Shown one piece after another: positions 9,207 through 18,100 of a DNA stretch of 64,000 nt. The stretch lies in the NCBI GenBank assembly GCA_963849365.1, contig CAWKHA010000003.1:496001-560000 (forward strand), in the 5' to 3' direction. Position 1 is the first letter of the stretch. Each line of letters opens with the position of its first letter. Below the pieces are notes generated by a model. The model saw nothing but the letters and a program-made list of their open reading frames with translations, was not told the origin of the DNA and did no database searches. The position numbers were made by a program, and so were the translations under genes. The DNA is from CAVQCJ01 sp963849365. Lineage in GTDB: Bacteria; Actinomycetota; Actinomycetes; Prado026.

Positions 9207-10456
9207 GCGACGTGGCCGAGCGCAGCCTGGCAGCGCCCGCAGCACCCGCCGGCCCGGCGCTGCCGGACGCGACCGGACACTTCGGACCGTACGGCGGTCG
9301 GTTCGTGCCGGAGGCCCTGATCGCGGCGCTCGACGAGCTGACCGCGGCGTACGAGTCAGCGAAGGCCGACCCGGTCTTCCAGGCCAGGCTGGACCACCTG
9401 AACCGGACCTACATCGGGCGTCCCAGCGCGCTGACGGAGGCGACCCGGCTCTCCGAGCACGCCGGCGGTGCCCGGATCCTGCTCAAGCGCGAGGACCTGA
9501 ACCACACCGGGGCGCACAAGATCAACAGCGCGCTTGGCCAGGCGCTGCTCACCCAGCGGATGGGCAAGACCCGGGTGATCGCCGAGACCGGCGCCGGGCA
9601 GCACGGCGTCGCAACCGCCACGGCGTGCGCGCTGCTCGGGCTCCAGTGCGTCGTGTACATGGGCGAGGAGGACACCCACCGGCAGGCGCTCAACGTCGTG
9701 CGGATGCGGCTGCTCGGTGCCGAGGTGATCCCGGTGACCACGGGGTCGCGCACGCTCAAGGACGCGATCAACGAGGCGATGCGCGACTGGGTCACCAATG
9801 TCGCGACGACGCACTACCTGCTCGGCACGGTGGCCGGCCCCCACCCGTTCCCGCAGATGGTCCGCGACTTCCACCGGGTCATCGGCTCCGAGGCGCGCGA
9901 ACAGGTGCTCGAGCTCACCGGCCGGCTCCCGGACGCCGTCGCCGCGTGCGTCGGCGGCGGCTCCAACGCGATCGGCATCTTCGCCGCGTTCCTCGACGAC
10001 CCCACGGTGGCCCTGTACGGCTTCGAGGCCGGCGGCGACGGCGTGGAGACCGGCCGGCACGCGGCCACCATCACCGGCGGTGTCCCTGGCGTGCTGCACG
10101 GCGCGCGGTCGTACCTGCTGCAGGACGAGATGGGCCAGACCATCGAGTCGCACTCGATCAGCGCAGGGCTCGACTACCCCGGCGTCGGTCCGGAGCACGC
10201 CTGGCTGCACGACACCGGCCGTGCGACATACCGACCGGTCACCGACGCGCAGGCGATGGACGCGTTCGCGCTGCTGTGCCGCACCGAGGGCATCATCCCG
10301 GCCATCGAGTCGGCACACGCCATCGCCGGGGCGGTCGAGGTCGGCCGCGAGCTCGGCCCGGACGCGTTGGTGCTGGTGAACCTGTCCGGTCGAGGCGACA
10401 AGGACGTGGACACCGCCGCCCGGTGGTTCGGGCTCGCCGGGGAGGCCGGCGCGTGA
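9203..10456 (+). CDS. trpB: Tryptophan synthase beta chain
   Basis: The PLP-dependent beta subunit condenses indole with serine. The 417 residues match the TrpB1 class. The PLP lysine is in NHTGAHKINSALGQ, the phosphate-binding glycines in CVGGGSNAIG, and the N-terminus has the standard FGPYGGRFVPE. The ATG start overlaps the trpC stop by 4 nt, and trpA overlaps its own stop, so trpC-trpB-trpA are translationally coupled. All catalytic elements seem intact. Confidence 0.98.
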   Translation: MSDVAERSLAAPAAPAGPALPDATGHFGPYGGRFVPEALIAALDELTAAYESAKADPVFQARLDHLNRTYIGRPSALTEATRLSEHAGGARILLKREDLNHTGAHKINSALGQALLTQRMGKTRVIAETGAGQHGVATATACALLGLQCVVYMGEEDTHRQALNVVRMRLLGAEVIPVTTGSRTLKDAINEAMRDWVTNVATTHYLLGTVAGPHPFPQMVRDFHRVIGSEAREQVLELTGRLPDAVAACVGGGSNAIGIFAAFLDDPTVALYGFEAGGDGVETGRHAATITGGVPGVLHGARSYLLQDEMGQTIESHSISAGLDYPGVGPEHAWLHDTGRATYRPVTDAQAMDAFALLCRTEGIIPAIESAHAIAGAVEVGRELGPDALVLVNLSGRGDKDVDTAARWFGLAGEAGA

Positions 10457-11271
10457 GCGGTCTGGCCGAGCTGTTCGCCCGGACCAGGGAGGACGGACGC
10501 GCCGTGCTGGTCGGCTACGTGCCGGCCGGGTTCCCGTCCGTCCCGGGCTGCGTCGAGGCGCTGGTCGCGATGGTGGCAGCGGGGGTCGACGTCGTCGAGG
10601 TCGGGCTGCCGTACAGCGACCCGCTCATGGACGGCCCGACGATCCAGCGTGCGGCCGAGATCGCGCTCGAGGGGGGCACCCGCACGGCCGACGTCCTGGC
10701 GACAGTGCAGGCGGTGGCCGCCACCGGGGCCCCGACGCTGGTGATGAGCTACTGGAACCCGGTCGAGCGCTACGGCGTACGCGCCTTCGCGGACGGCATG
10801 GCCGCGGCCGGCGGCTGCGGCGTGATCACCCCGGACCTGACCCCGGACGAGGCGGGGCCCTGGCTGGAGGCCGTCGGCGCCGCGGGCATCGACCCGATCT
10901 TCCTGGTCGCGCCCTCGTCCACGCCGGAGCGGATCGCCCGGGTGGCCGAGGTCACCCGCGGCTTCGTGTACGCGGCCTCGACGATGGGCGTCACCGGGGT
11001 GCGGTCCTCGGTCTCGGACAGTGCGCAGACGCTGGTCGCCCGGGTGCGCGCCGCCACCGACCTGCCGGTCTGCGTGGGCCTGGGCGTGTCGACCGGGGGG
11101 CAGGCCGCCGAGGTGGCCCGCTATGCGGACGGGGTGATCGTGGGCTCAGCCTTCGTACGCCTGCTGCTCGACGCGCCGACGCGGGCGGACGGCGTCCGGG
11201 CGGTCGCCGGGCTGGCCGCCGAGCTCGCCGAGGGCGTCCGTTCCACGGCGCCGGCGGCCCGCCCCGCCTGA
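10453..11271 (+). CDS. trpA: Tryptophan synthase alpha chain
   Basis: TrpA cleaves indole-3-glycerol phosphate and channels indole to TrpB. The 272-residue TIM barrel shows the catalytic Glu in VVEVGLPYSDPLMDGPTIQ, the catalytic Asp in ITPDLTPDEA, YAASTMGVTG, and the phosphate loop GLGVST plus GVIVGSAFV. The GTG start lies inside the trpB stop (GTGA). It is the last trp gene of the cluster; trpD and trpG are not in the window. Confidence 0.97.
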   Translation: MSGLAELFARTREDGRAVLVGYVPAGFPSVPGCVEALVAMVAAGVDVVEVGLPYSDPLMDGPTIQRAAEIALEGGTRTADVLATVQAVAATGAPTLVMSYWNPVERYGVRAFADGMAAAGGCGVITPDLTPDEAGPWLEAVGAAGIDPIFLVAPSSTPERIARVAEVTRGFVYAASTMGVTGVRSSVSDSAQTLVARVRAATDLPVCVGLGVSTGGQAAEVARYADGVIVGSAFVRLLLDAPTRADGVRAVAGLAAELAEGVRSTAPAARPA

Positions 11272-11400
11272 GCCGTGGCGACAGCCGGGAACCCGACCGC
11301 ACCCCCCTTCGTCGGACACCTCGTGCCCGCCCCCGCCCCCAGCGACGTGTCCGCGTCGCCGCTGTTGCCTGCGGACTGGCTGTCCCAGCAGCCGATCCGT

Positions 11401-12033
11401 ATGCAACGACAGGCGCTGGGGCTGGTCGTGGTGTTCACGCTGCTGCTGCTCACCGGGTGCACCACCGCCGACCTGGGTGCGACCGCCAGCGCCGGCGCCG
11501 CGCTGCCGAAGGAGGGCTGGCACGGGACCGTCCTGGCCGAGCCGTACGCGAAGCCCCGGGTCACGCTCACCGACATGAACGGCCGGCCGTTCCGGTTCGA
11601 CCGGGACGCCCGGCGGCCGGTTGTCCTGGTCGTCTTCGGCTACACGCACTGCCCCTGGGTCTGCGGGCGGGTGCTCGCCGACGTCGCTGCCGCGCTGCGC
11701 CCGCTGGACCCGGGCACCCGCGGCAAGGTCGAGCTGCTCTTCGTCACCGTCGACCCCGGCCGCGACGACGCCGCGGCCCTGCGCCAGTACCTGGCCCGGT
11801 TCGACCCCACGTTCCTGGGCCTGACCGCCCCGCCGGCGGTCGTGCGGCGTCTCGGCGCGGACCTGGGCGTCCCGGTGACGGGCCCGCAGTCGGACGACCC
11901 GGACTACACGGTCGGGCACGGCGCCCAGGTCGTGGGCTTCGGGCCGGACGGCGAGGCGCACCTGATCTGGATGCCCGGCACGGCGCCCGGTGACCTGCGG
12001 GCCGACCTCGTCCGGTTAGCCTCGTCGTCATGA
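11401..12033 (+). CDS. SCO1/SenC-family copper chaperone lipoprotein
   Basis: Delivers copper to, or reduces, the CuA site of cytochrome c oxidase. The ATG at 11401 gives a lipoprotein signal MQRQALGLVVVFTLLLLTGC with the lipobox Cys20. A thioredoxin-like fold follows with the CxxxC motif Cys84/Cys88 in YTHCPWVCG and the third copper ligand His173 in VGHGAQVV. An upstream in-frame GTG at 11275 would bury the signal peptide and is rejected. The mature protein is about 190 residues, normal for the family. It fits with the CtaG-like gene at 62838. Confidence 0.9.
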   Translation: MQRQALGLVVVFTLLLLTGCTTADLGATASAGAALPKEGWHGTVLAEPYAKPRVTLTDMNGRPFRFDRDARRPVVLVVFGYTHCPWVCGRVLADVAAALRPLDPGTRGKVELLFVTVDPGRDDAAALRQYLARFDPTFLGLTAPPAVVRRLGADLGVPVTGPQSDDPDYTVGHGAQVVGFGPDGEAHLIWMPGTAPGDLRADLVRLASSS

Positions 12034-12635
12034 GCTCCACGGCCGGGCCGGTGACGTCCGCGCGCGGCTTCCGGCTCGCGTTCGTGCCGGGCAGCCGGCC
12101 GCAGCAGTGGCTCACCACGGTCGCCCGGGTCGCGCTCGGGATCGTCCTGCTGGTGGCCGGCTGGCTGAAGATCAGCAGCCCGGACGACGCGGTCCGGGCG
12201 GTGCAGGCGTACCGGATCCTGCCGCAGGGCATGACGCACGCGGTGGGCTACGGCCTGCCGCTGCTGGAGGTCCTGCTGGGCGTGCTGCTCGTGCTCGGGC
12301 TGGGCAGCCGCTGGGCGGCGATCGGCGCGGGCATCCTGATGGTGGTGTTCATCGCCGGGATCATCTCCGTGTGGGTGCGCGGTCTGTCGATCGACTGCGG
12401 CTGCTTCGGCGGCGGCGGCACGATCAGCCCGGCCGGCAGGACCGCCCGCTACTCAGCCGAGATCGCGCGCGACCTGCTGTTCCTCGGGCTCGCGTCGTGG
12501 GTCGCGGTCCACCCCGCGAGCCGGCTGTCCCTGGACGGGTGGCTGGCGCGCGAGCACGAGGTCGACCCGGACGACGATGACGACGCCGCCGACGAGCTGA
12601 CCGACGAGCTGACCGATGAGGAGCACCGCGCGTGA
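12030..12635 (+). CDS. MauE/DoxX-family redox-associated membrane protein
   Basis: A 201-residue protein with four membrane helices (about 30-46, 76-92, 97-117 and 143-160). The loop between helices 3 and 4 carries the pair Cys123/Cys125 in SIDCGCFGGGG, the hallmark of MauE-like members that pass disulfide electrons. The tail is strongly acidic (DPDDDDDAADELTDELTDEE). The ATG overlaps the SCO1 stop and is preceded 7 nt upstream by TAGCCT, so it may also be transcribed as a leaderless message. The next gene is a DsbA-like oxidoreductase, suggesting a MauE-DsbA redox pair. Confidence 0.88.
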   Translation: MSSTAGPVTSARGFRLAFVPGSRPQQWLTTVARVALGIVLLVAGWLKISSPDDAVRAVQAYRILPQGMTHAVGYGLPLLEVLLGVLLVLGLGSRWAAIGAGILMVVFIAGIISVWVRGLSIDCGCFGGGGTISPAGRTARYSAEIARDLLFLGLASWVAVHPASRLSLDGWLAREHEVDPDDDDDAADELTDELTDEEHRA

Positions 12636-13420
12636 GCACCAGACCCAAGGAGACCAAGGCGAAGGCCCGCGAGCGCCTGGCCGCCGAGCGTGCCGCCGCC
12701 GCGGCCGCCCAGAAACGGCGCGACCGGCTGTTCCGCATCGGTCTGGTCGCGCTCGTCGTCGTGGTCGTCGCCGCGATCGGCGTCGCCGTTGTCGTGACAC
12801 GGCAGTCCTCGGTCGACACCAGCGCGGCCGTCCCGAAGGGCGTGACCGCGACCAAGGGCTACCCGGTGGGGACCGCGACCAAGCCCGTCGTGGACATCTG
12901 GGAGGACTTCCAGTGCCCGGTCTGCGGGGCCTTCGAGTCGGCCAACCGCACCCAGCTCGAGGCGCTGGCGACCGCCGGCAAGGCCAAGCTCGTCTACCAC
13001 ACCTGGAACTTCCTGGACCGCAACAACGCGAACAACGCCGCTGACACGCGGGAGAGCTCGAGCCGGGCGGCGATCGCGGCGGGGTGCGCCCAGGACCAGG
13101 GCAAGTTCCTCGCCATGCACGACCAGATCTTCGAGAACCAGCCGGCGAGCGAGGCCACCGGCTGGACGGACACGCAGCTGGAGCAGTTCGCGAAGGATGC
13201 CGGCGTCACGGACCTGGACACGTTCAAGACCTGCCTCAGTGACCGCACGTACACCGGGTTCCTCACCCAGGTGAACTCGCAGGCCGACCAGCTCCAGGTC
13301 ACCGGGACGCCGACGTTCTTCGTCAACGGCACGATGGTCGACCTGACCGGCGCGACGTCGCCGGCGGGGTACGGACCGATCCTGTTCGCCGCCGTCGACA
13401 AGGCCGCCGGGTCGTCCTGA
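12632..13420 (+). CDS. Membrane-anchored DsbA-family thiol-disulfide oxidoreductase
   Basis: A 262-residue protein. A basic, alanine-rich cytoplasmic N-terminus and a single helix (about 36-56) anchor an extracytoplasmic thioredoxin-fold domain. The active site is Cys95-Pro-Val-Cys98 (DFQCPVCGAF), with the helical insertion typical of DsbA_4 and the cis-Pro loop VTGTPTFFVNG. A further Cys pair (AGCAQ, KTCLS) could form a structural disulfide. The GTG start overlaps the MauE-like gene by 4 nt. Its likely role is disulfide formation in secreted proteins with MauE as electron partner. Confidence 0.92.
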   Translation: MSTRPKETKAKARERLAAERAAAAAAQKRRDRLFRIGLVALVVVVVAAIGVAVVVTRQSSVDTSAAVPKGVTATKGYPVGTATKPVVDIWEDFQCPVCGAFESANRTQLEALATAGKAKLVYHTWNFLDRNNANNAADTRESSSRAAIAAGCAQDQGKFLAMHDQIFENQPASEATGWTDTQLEQFAKDAGVTDLDTFKTCLSDRTYTGFLTQVNSQADQLQVTGTPTFFVNGTMVDLTGATSPAGYGPILFAAVDKAAGSS

Positions 13421-13447
13421 GCCCGTGACACCTGAGACGATCGCGAC

Positions 13448-14410
13448 GTGAGCCTGGCCGCGGTCCCCGCATCGATCCCGAGCCCGTCGCAGGGGGTCTG
13501 GCAGCTCGGCCCGTTCCCGCTGCGCGGCTACGCGCTGTGCATCATCGCCGGGATCGTCGCCGCGGTCTTCATCGCGGACCGGCGGTACCGGGCCCGCGGC
13601 GGCCGCATCGGGCTGGTCGCGGACGTGGCGATCTGGGCGGTGCCGTTCGGCATCGTCGGAGGCCGCATCTACCACGTCATCACCAGCTGGCAGCCGTACT
13701 TCGGGTCGGGCGGGCGTCCGGTGGACGCCCTGAAGATCTGGGAGGGCGGGCTCGGGATCTGGGGTGCCGTCACGTTCGGCGCGGTCGGGGCCTGGATCGG
13801 CTGCCGCCGGCAGGGCGTGGTGCTGCCGCCGTTCGCCGACGCCGCCGCGCCGGGCCTGGCCGTCGCGCAGGCGATGGGGCGGTGGGGCAACTGGTTCAAC
13901 CAGGAGCTGTTCGGCAGGCCCACCACCCTGCCGTGGGGCCTGCGGATCGACCCGGAGCACCGGCCGCCCGGCTACGGCGCCTTCGCCACCTTCCAGCCGA
14001 CGTTCCTGTACGAGTCGCTTTGGTGCCTCGGTGCCGCGGTCGTCGTCGTGTGGGTGGACCGGCGGTACCGGCTCGGCCACGGCCGCGTGCTGATGCTCTA
14101 CATCGCGATCTACACGGTGGGGCGGTTCTGGATCGAGCTGCTGCGGATCGACGACGCCAACCACATCCTCGGCCAACGCGTGAACACCTGGGTCTCGGGC
14201 CTGGTGTTCGTCGGCGCCGTCGTCGCGTTCGTCGTCTCGGCCCGCACCCGCCCCGGCCGCGAGACCCCGGCCGAGCTGCTGCGCGACCCGTCGTCCTACG
14301 CCGGTGCGGCCGCCGACGAGCCCACCGCGCAGGCAGCCGACGGGTCGACCGAGCCGGCGGTGACGGCCCGACCGGGTGACGAACACCGGCCGGGAACGAC
14401 TGACGGCTGA
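13448..14410 (+). CDS. lgt: Prolipoprotein diacylglyceryl transferase
   Basis: Lgt attaches diacylglycerol from phosphatidylglycerol to the lipobox Cys of prolipoproteins at the membrane. The 320 residues contain about seven hydrophobic segments, GGRIYHVITSW, the Lgt signature AMGRWGNWFNQELFGRPT, and GRFWIELLRID. The C-terminal 60 residues are a disordered hydrophilic tail common in actinobacteria. Lipoprotein genes flank it on both sides (SCO1 at 11401 and the unknown lipoprotein at 14414). Confidence 0.97.
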   Translation: MSLAAVPASIPSPSQGVWQLGPFPLRGYALCIIAGIVAAVFIADRRYRARGGRIGLVADVAIWAVPFGIVGGRIYHVITSWQPYFGSGGRPVDALKIWEGGLGIWGAVTFGAVGAWIGCRRQGVVLPPFADAAAPGLAVAQAMGRWGNWFNQELFGRPTTLPWGLRIDPEHRPPGYGAFATFQPTFLYESLWCLGAAVVVVWVDRRYRLGHGRVLMLYIAIYTVGRFWIELLRIDDANHILGQRVNTWVSGLVFVGAVVAFVVSARTRPGRETPAELLRDPSSYAGAAADEPTAQAADGSTEPAVTARPGDEHRPGTTDG

Positions 14411-14413
14411 TCG

Positions 14414-15064
14414 ATGACCGTTCGGACAGGACGCCTCGGGCTGCGCGGCGTGATGCGGTCGGCGCCGGTCCTCCTGGTGCTCTGCGCGGTCGGGTGCTCT
14501 ACGGCGGGCTCCGGCGGTGCCGGCGGTCCCTCGAGCGCGACGAACCCGTCCGCGAGGACCGGGTCGTCGGCGCCGGCGTCGGCGTCCGCGACGACTGCGA
14601 CGACCGCGACGACCAGCGCGGTGTGTCGGTTGCTCGACCCCGCGACCGTGGCGGCGGCGTTGGGTGGCCGGGCCAGCAAGGCGGCCGACACCGGGACCTC
14701 GTGCAGCTACTACCGTCCCATCGCCGCCGGGGCCCGCCTGTTCCTCGTCCAGGTGTCCCCACCCGACCCGGCCTTCGACGGGCCCGCCTTCAAGCAGGCC
14801 ATGGCCCAGAAGGACAGAGCGGGCGTGATCGTGACGCACAAGCGGATCGGCCGGGGCGCGGTCATCGCCTTCCGGGCCGACTTCGCCGGTGCGACGGCTT
14901 TCCCCGCGAAGGGCGGCGTCTGTTCGATCTCCTTCGGACCGCCCGAGAAGCCGTGGATGAAGGCGGTGGCGGACCGCGCGCCGCTCGCGGCCATCCTGAC
15001 CGACGTGCTGACGCGTTGCGTGGCCGCCTTCGACTCCGGGACGCTGACCCCCGTGTTACCTTAA
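14414..15064 (+). CDS. Putative lipoprotein, DUF3558-like
   Basis: A 216-residue secreted lipoprotein. The signal peptide ends in the lipobox LCAVGC (Cys28), followed by a Ser/Thr/Ala-rich linker (residues 30-70). A domain with VCRLLDPATVAAALGG, a central CSYYR and GGVCSISF, and a late TRCVAAF follows; the four cysteines suggest two disulfides. The start of the mature domain resembles DUF3558 lipoproteins of actinobacteria. No function is known. ATG at 14414 is chosen; ATG at 14453 would also leave a workable signal peptide. Confidence 0.75.
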   Translation: MTVRTGRLGLRGVMRSAPVLLVLCAVGCSTAGSGGAGGPSSATNPSARTGSSAPASASATTATTATTSAVCRLLDPATVAAALGGRASKAADTGTSCSYYRPIAAGARLFLVQVSPPDPAFDGPAFKQAMAQKDRAGVIVTHKRIGRGAVIAFRADFAGATAFPAKGGVCSISFGPPEKPWMKAVADRAPLAAILTDVLTRCVAAFDSGTLTPVLP

Positions 15065-15129
15065 CGGCCAGCGCAGGGCCAGAGTCGTCCCAGCGAGCAC
15101 CCCGCCCCGGACGACCACCAAGGACGAGA

Positions 15130-18100
15130 ATGCCCGCGCCCCCCGCAGCCCAGGGTCTCTACGACCCTCGCTACGAACACGACGCCTGTGGTGTCGCCAT
15201 GGTCGCGACCCTGTCCGGCGTCCCGTCCCACACGATCGTCGACCAGGGCCTGACCGCCCTGCGCAACCTCGAGCACCGCGGTGCCTCCGGCGCCGACCCC
15301 GACAGCGGCGACGGTGCCGGCATCCTGCTGCAGGTCCCGGACGAGTTCCTGCGCGCGGTCGTCGAGTTCCCGCTCCCGCCCAAGGGGGCGTACGTCGTCG
15401 GAGCCGCCTTCCTGCCCGCCGACGACCCCGGCGCCGCGCAGGAAGTGGTCGAGCAGATCGCGGTGCAGGAGGGGATGACCGTCCTCGGCTGGCGGGACGT
15501 GCCGACCGTGCCCGACCTGGTCGGCCCGACGGCCCGCGCGGTGATGCCGGTGATCCGCCAGCTCTTCCTCGCCCCGGCCGGCGGCCGGCTGGTCGGGCTC
15601 GGTCTGGAGCGGCTGGCGTACGCCGTGCGCAAGCGGGCCGACCACGAGACCGCCGCGTACTTCCCTTCGCTGTCGGCGCGCACCCTCGTCTACAAGGGCA
15701 TGCTCACCGCCACCCAGCTCGAGCCGTTCTTCCCCGACCTGTCCGACCGCAGGCTCGCCAGCGCGCTCGTCCTGGTGCACTCGCGGTTCTCGACGAACAC
15801 GTTCCCGTCGTGGCCGCTGGCACACCCGTACCGCTACATCGCGCACAACGGCGAGATCAACACCCTGCGCGGCAACCGGAACTGGATGCACGCGCGCGAG
15901 TCGCAGCTGGCCAGCGACGTGCTGCCCGGCGACCTCACCCGGCTGTTCCCGATCTGCACGGAGGGCGCCAGCGACTCGGCGAGCTTCGACGAGGTGCTGG
16001 AGCTGCTGCACCTGGCCGGACGGCCCCTGCCGCACGCGGTGCTGATGATGATCCCGGAGGCGTGGGAGAACCACACGTCGATGGACCCGGCGCCGCCGCG
16101 CCTTCTACCAGTTCCACGCCACCTTGATGGAGCCGTGGGACGGACCGGCTTGCGTCACCTTCACCGACGGCACCGTGATCGGCGCCGTGCTGGACCGCAA
16201 CGGTCTGCGGCCCGGCCGCTTCTGGGTGACCGACGACGGGCTGGTCGTGCTGGCCAGCGAGGTCGGGCGTGCTCGACCTCGACCCGGCGACGGTCGTGCG
16301 CGAAGGGCCGGCTGCAGCCGGGCCGGATGTTCCTCGTCGACACCGCGCAGGGGCGCATCGTCGAGGACGACGAGGTCAAGTCGGCGCTGGCGGCCGAGCA
16401 CCCGTACGACGACTGGCTGCACGCGGGGCTGCTGCACCTGGAGGACCTGCCCGAGCGCGAGCACGTCACGCACACGCACGAGTCGGTGGTCCGCCGCCAG
16501 CAGACCTTCGGCTACACCGACGAGGAGCTGCGCGTCCTGCTCGCTCCGATGGCCCGCACGGGCGCGGAGGCGATCGGTTCGATGGGCACCGACACCCCGG
16601 TCGCCGTGCTCTCGGACAAGCCACGGCTGCTGTTCGACTACTTCACCCAGATGTTCGCTCAGGTGACGAACCCGCCGCTGGACGCGATCCGCGAAGAGCT
16701 CGTCACGTCGCTGGGCACGATGATCGGCCCGGAGCAGAACCTGCTCGAGCCCGGCCCGGCGTCGTGCCGCCAGGTCGTGCTGCCGTTCCCGGTCATCGAC
16801 AACGACGAGCTCGCCAAGCTGGTCCGGGTCAACGCCGACGGCGACCTGCCCGGGTTCCGCGCGGCCAAGGTGCGCGGGCTGTACCGCGTGCACGGTGGTG
16901 GTGACGCGCTGGCCCGGCGGCTGGAGGAGGTCTGCGCGGAGGTCTCCGCGGCGATCGCGGCCGGCTCGACGATCATCGTGCTGTCCGACCGGGACAGCGA
17001 CACCGAGCACGCGCCGATCCCGTCGCTGCTGCTCACGGCGGCCGTGCACCACCACCTGGTGCGCTGCAAGGAGCGCACGCGCTGCTCGATCGTCGTCGAG
17101 ACCGGTGACGTGCGCGAGGTGCACCACGTCGCCCTGCTCATCGGCTACGGCGCTTCGGCGGTCAACCCGTACCTGGCGATGGAGTCGGCCGAGGACCTCG
17201 TCCGCAGCGGGGTCGTGACCGGGGTGACGCCGGAGCAGGCGATCCGCAACCTCATCAAGGCGCTCGGCAAGGGTGTGCTCAAGGTGATGTCCAAGATGGG
17301 CATCTCGACGGTGGCCTCCTACCAGGGCGCGCAGGTGTTCGAGGCGGTCGGCCTGGCCCCCGACCTGGTCGAGCGGTACTTCACCGGGACGACGTCGCGC
17401 CTGGGCGGGATCGGCCTCGACGTCATCGCCGTCGAGGTCCGGCGCCGGCACGAGGTCGCCTACCCGCCGAGCGGCATCTCGCCGGCGCACCGCTCGCTCG
17501 CCGTCGGCGGGGAGTACCAGTGGCGGCGCGAGGGCGAGCCGCACCTGTTCGACCCGGACACGGTCTTCCGGCTGCAGCACGCGACCCGCACGGGACGCTA
17601 CGACGTCTTCAAGCAGTACACCGCGCGGGTCGACGAGCAGGCCGAGCGGCTGATGACTGTGCGCGGGCTGTTCCGCTTCGCCGCCGGTGCCCGGCCGCCG
17701 GTCCCGCTGGACGAGGTGGAGCCGGTCGAGTCGATCGTGCACCGGTTCTCGACCGGCGCGATGTCGTACGGCTCGATCTCGCAGGAGGCGCACGAGACGC
17801 TGGCCGTGGCGATGAACCGGATGGGCGCCAGGTCGAACACCGGCGAGGGCGGGGAGGACCCCGAGCGGTACGTGCCGCTGCCGGACGGCGACTCGCGCCG
17901 CTCGGCCGTCAAGCAGGTGGCCAGCGGACGGTTCGGCGTGACGAGCGAGTACCTCGTCAACGCCGACGACCTGCAGATCAAGATGGCGCAGGGCGCGAAG
18001 CCGGGGGAGGGCGGGCAGCTGCCCGGGCACAAGGTCTACCCCTGGATCGCGAAGACACGGCACTCGACCCCCGGCGTCGGCCTCATCTCACCGCCGCCGC

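Noticed and set aside
11275..11400. GTG at 11275 as the SCO1 start
   Set aside because: It would place 42 hydrophilic residues before a clear lipoprotein signal peptide.
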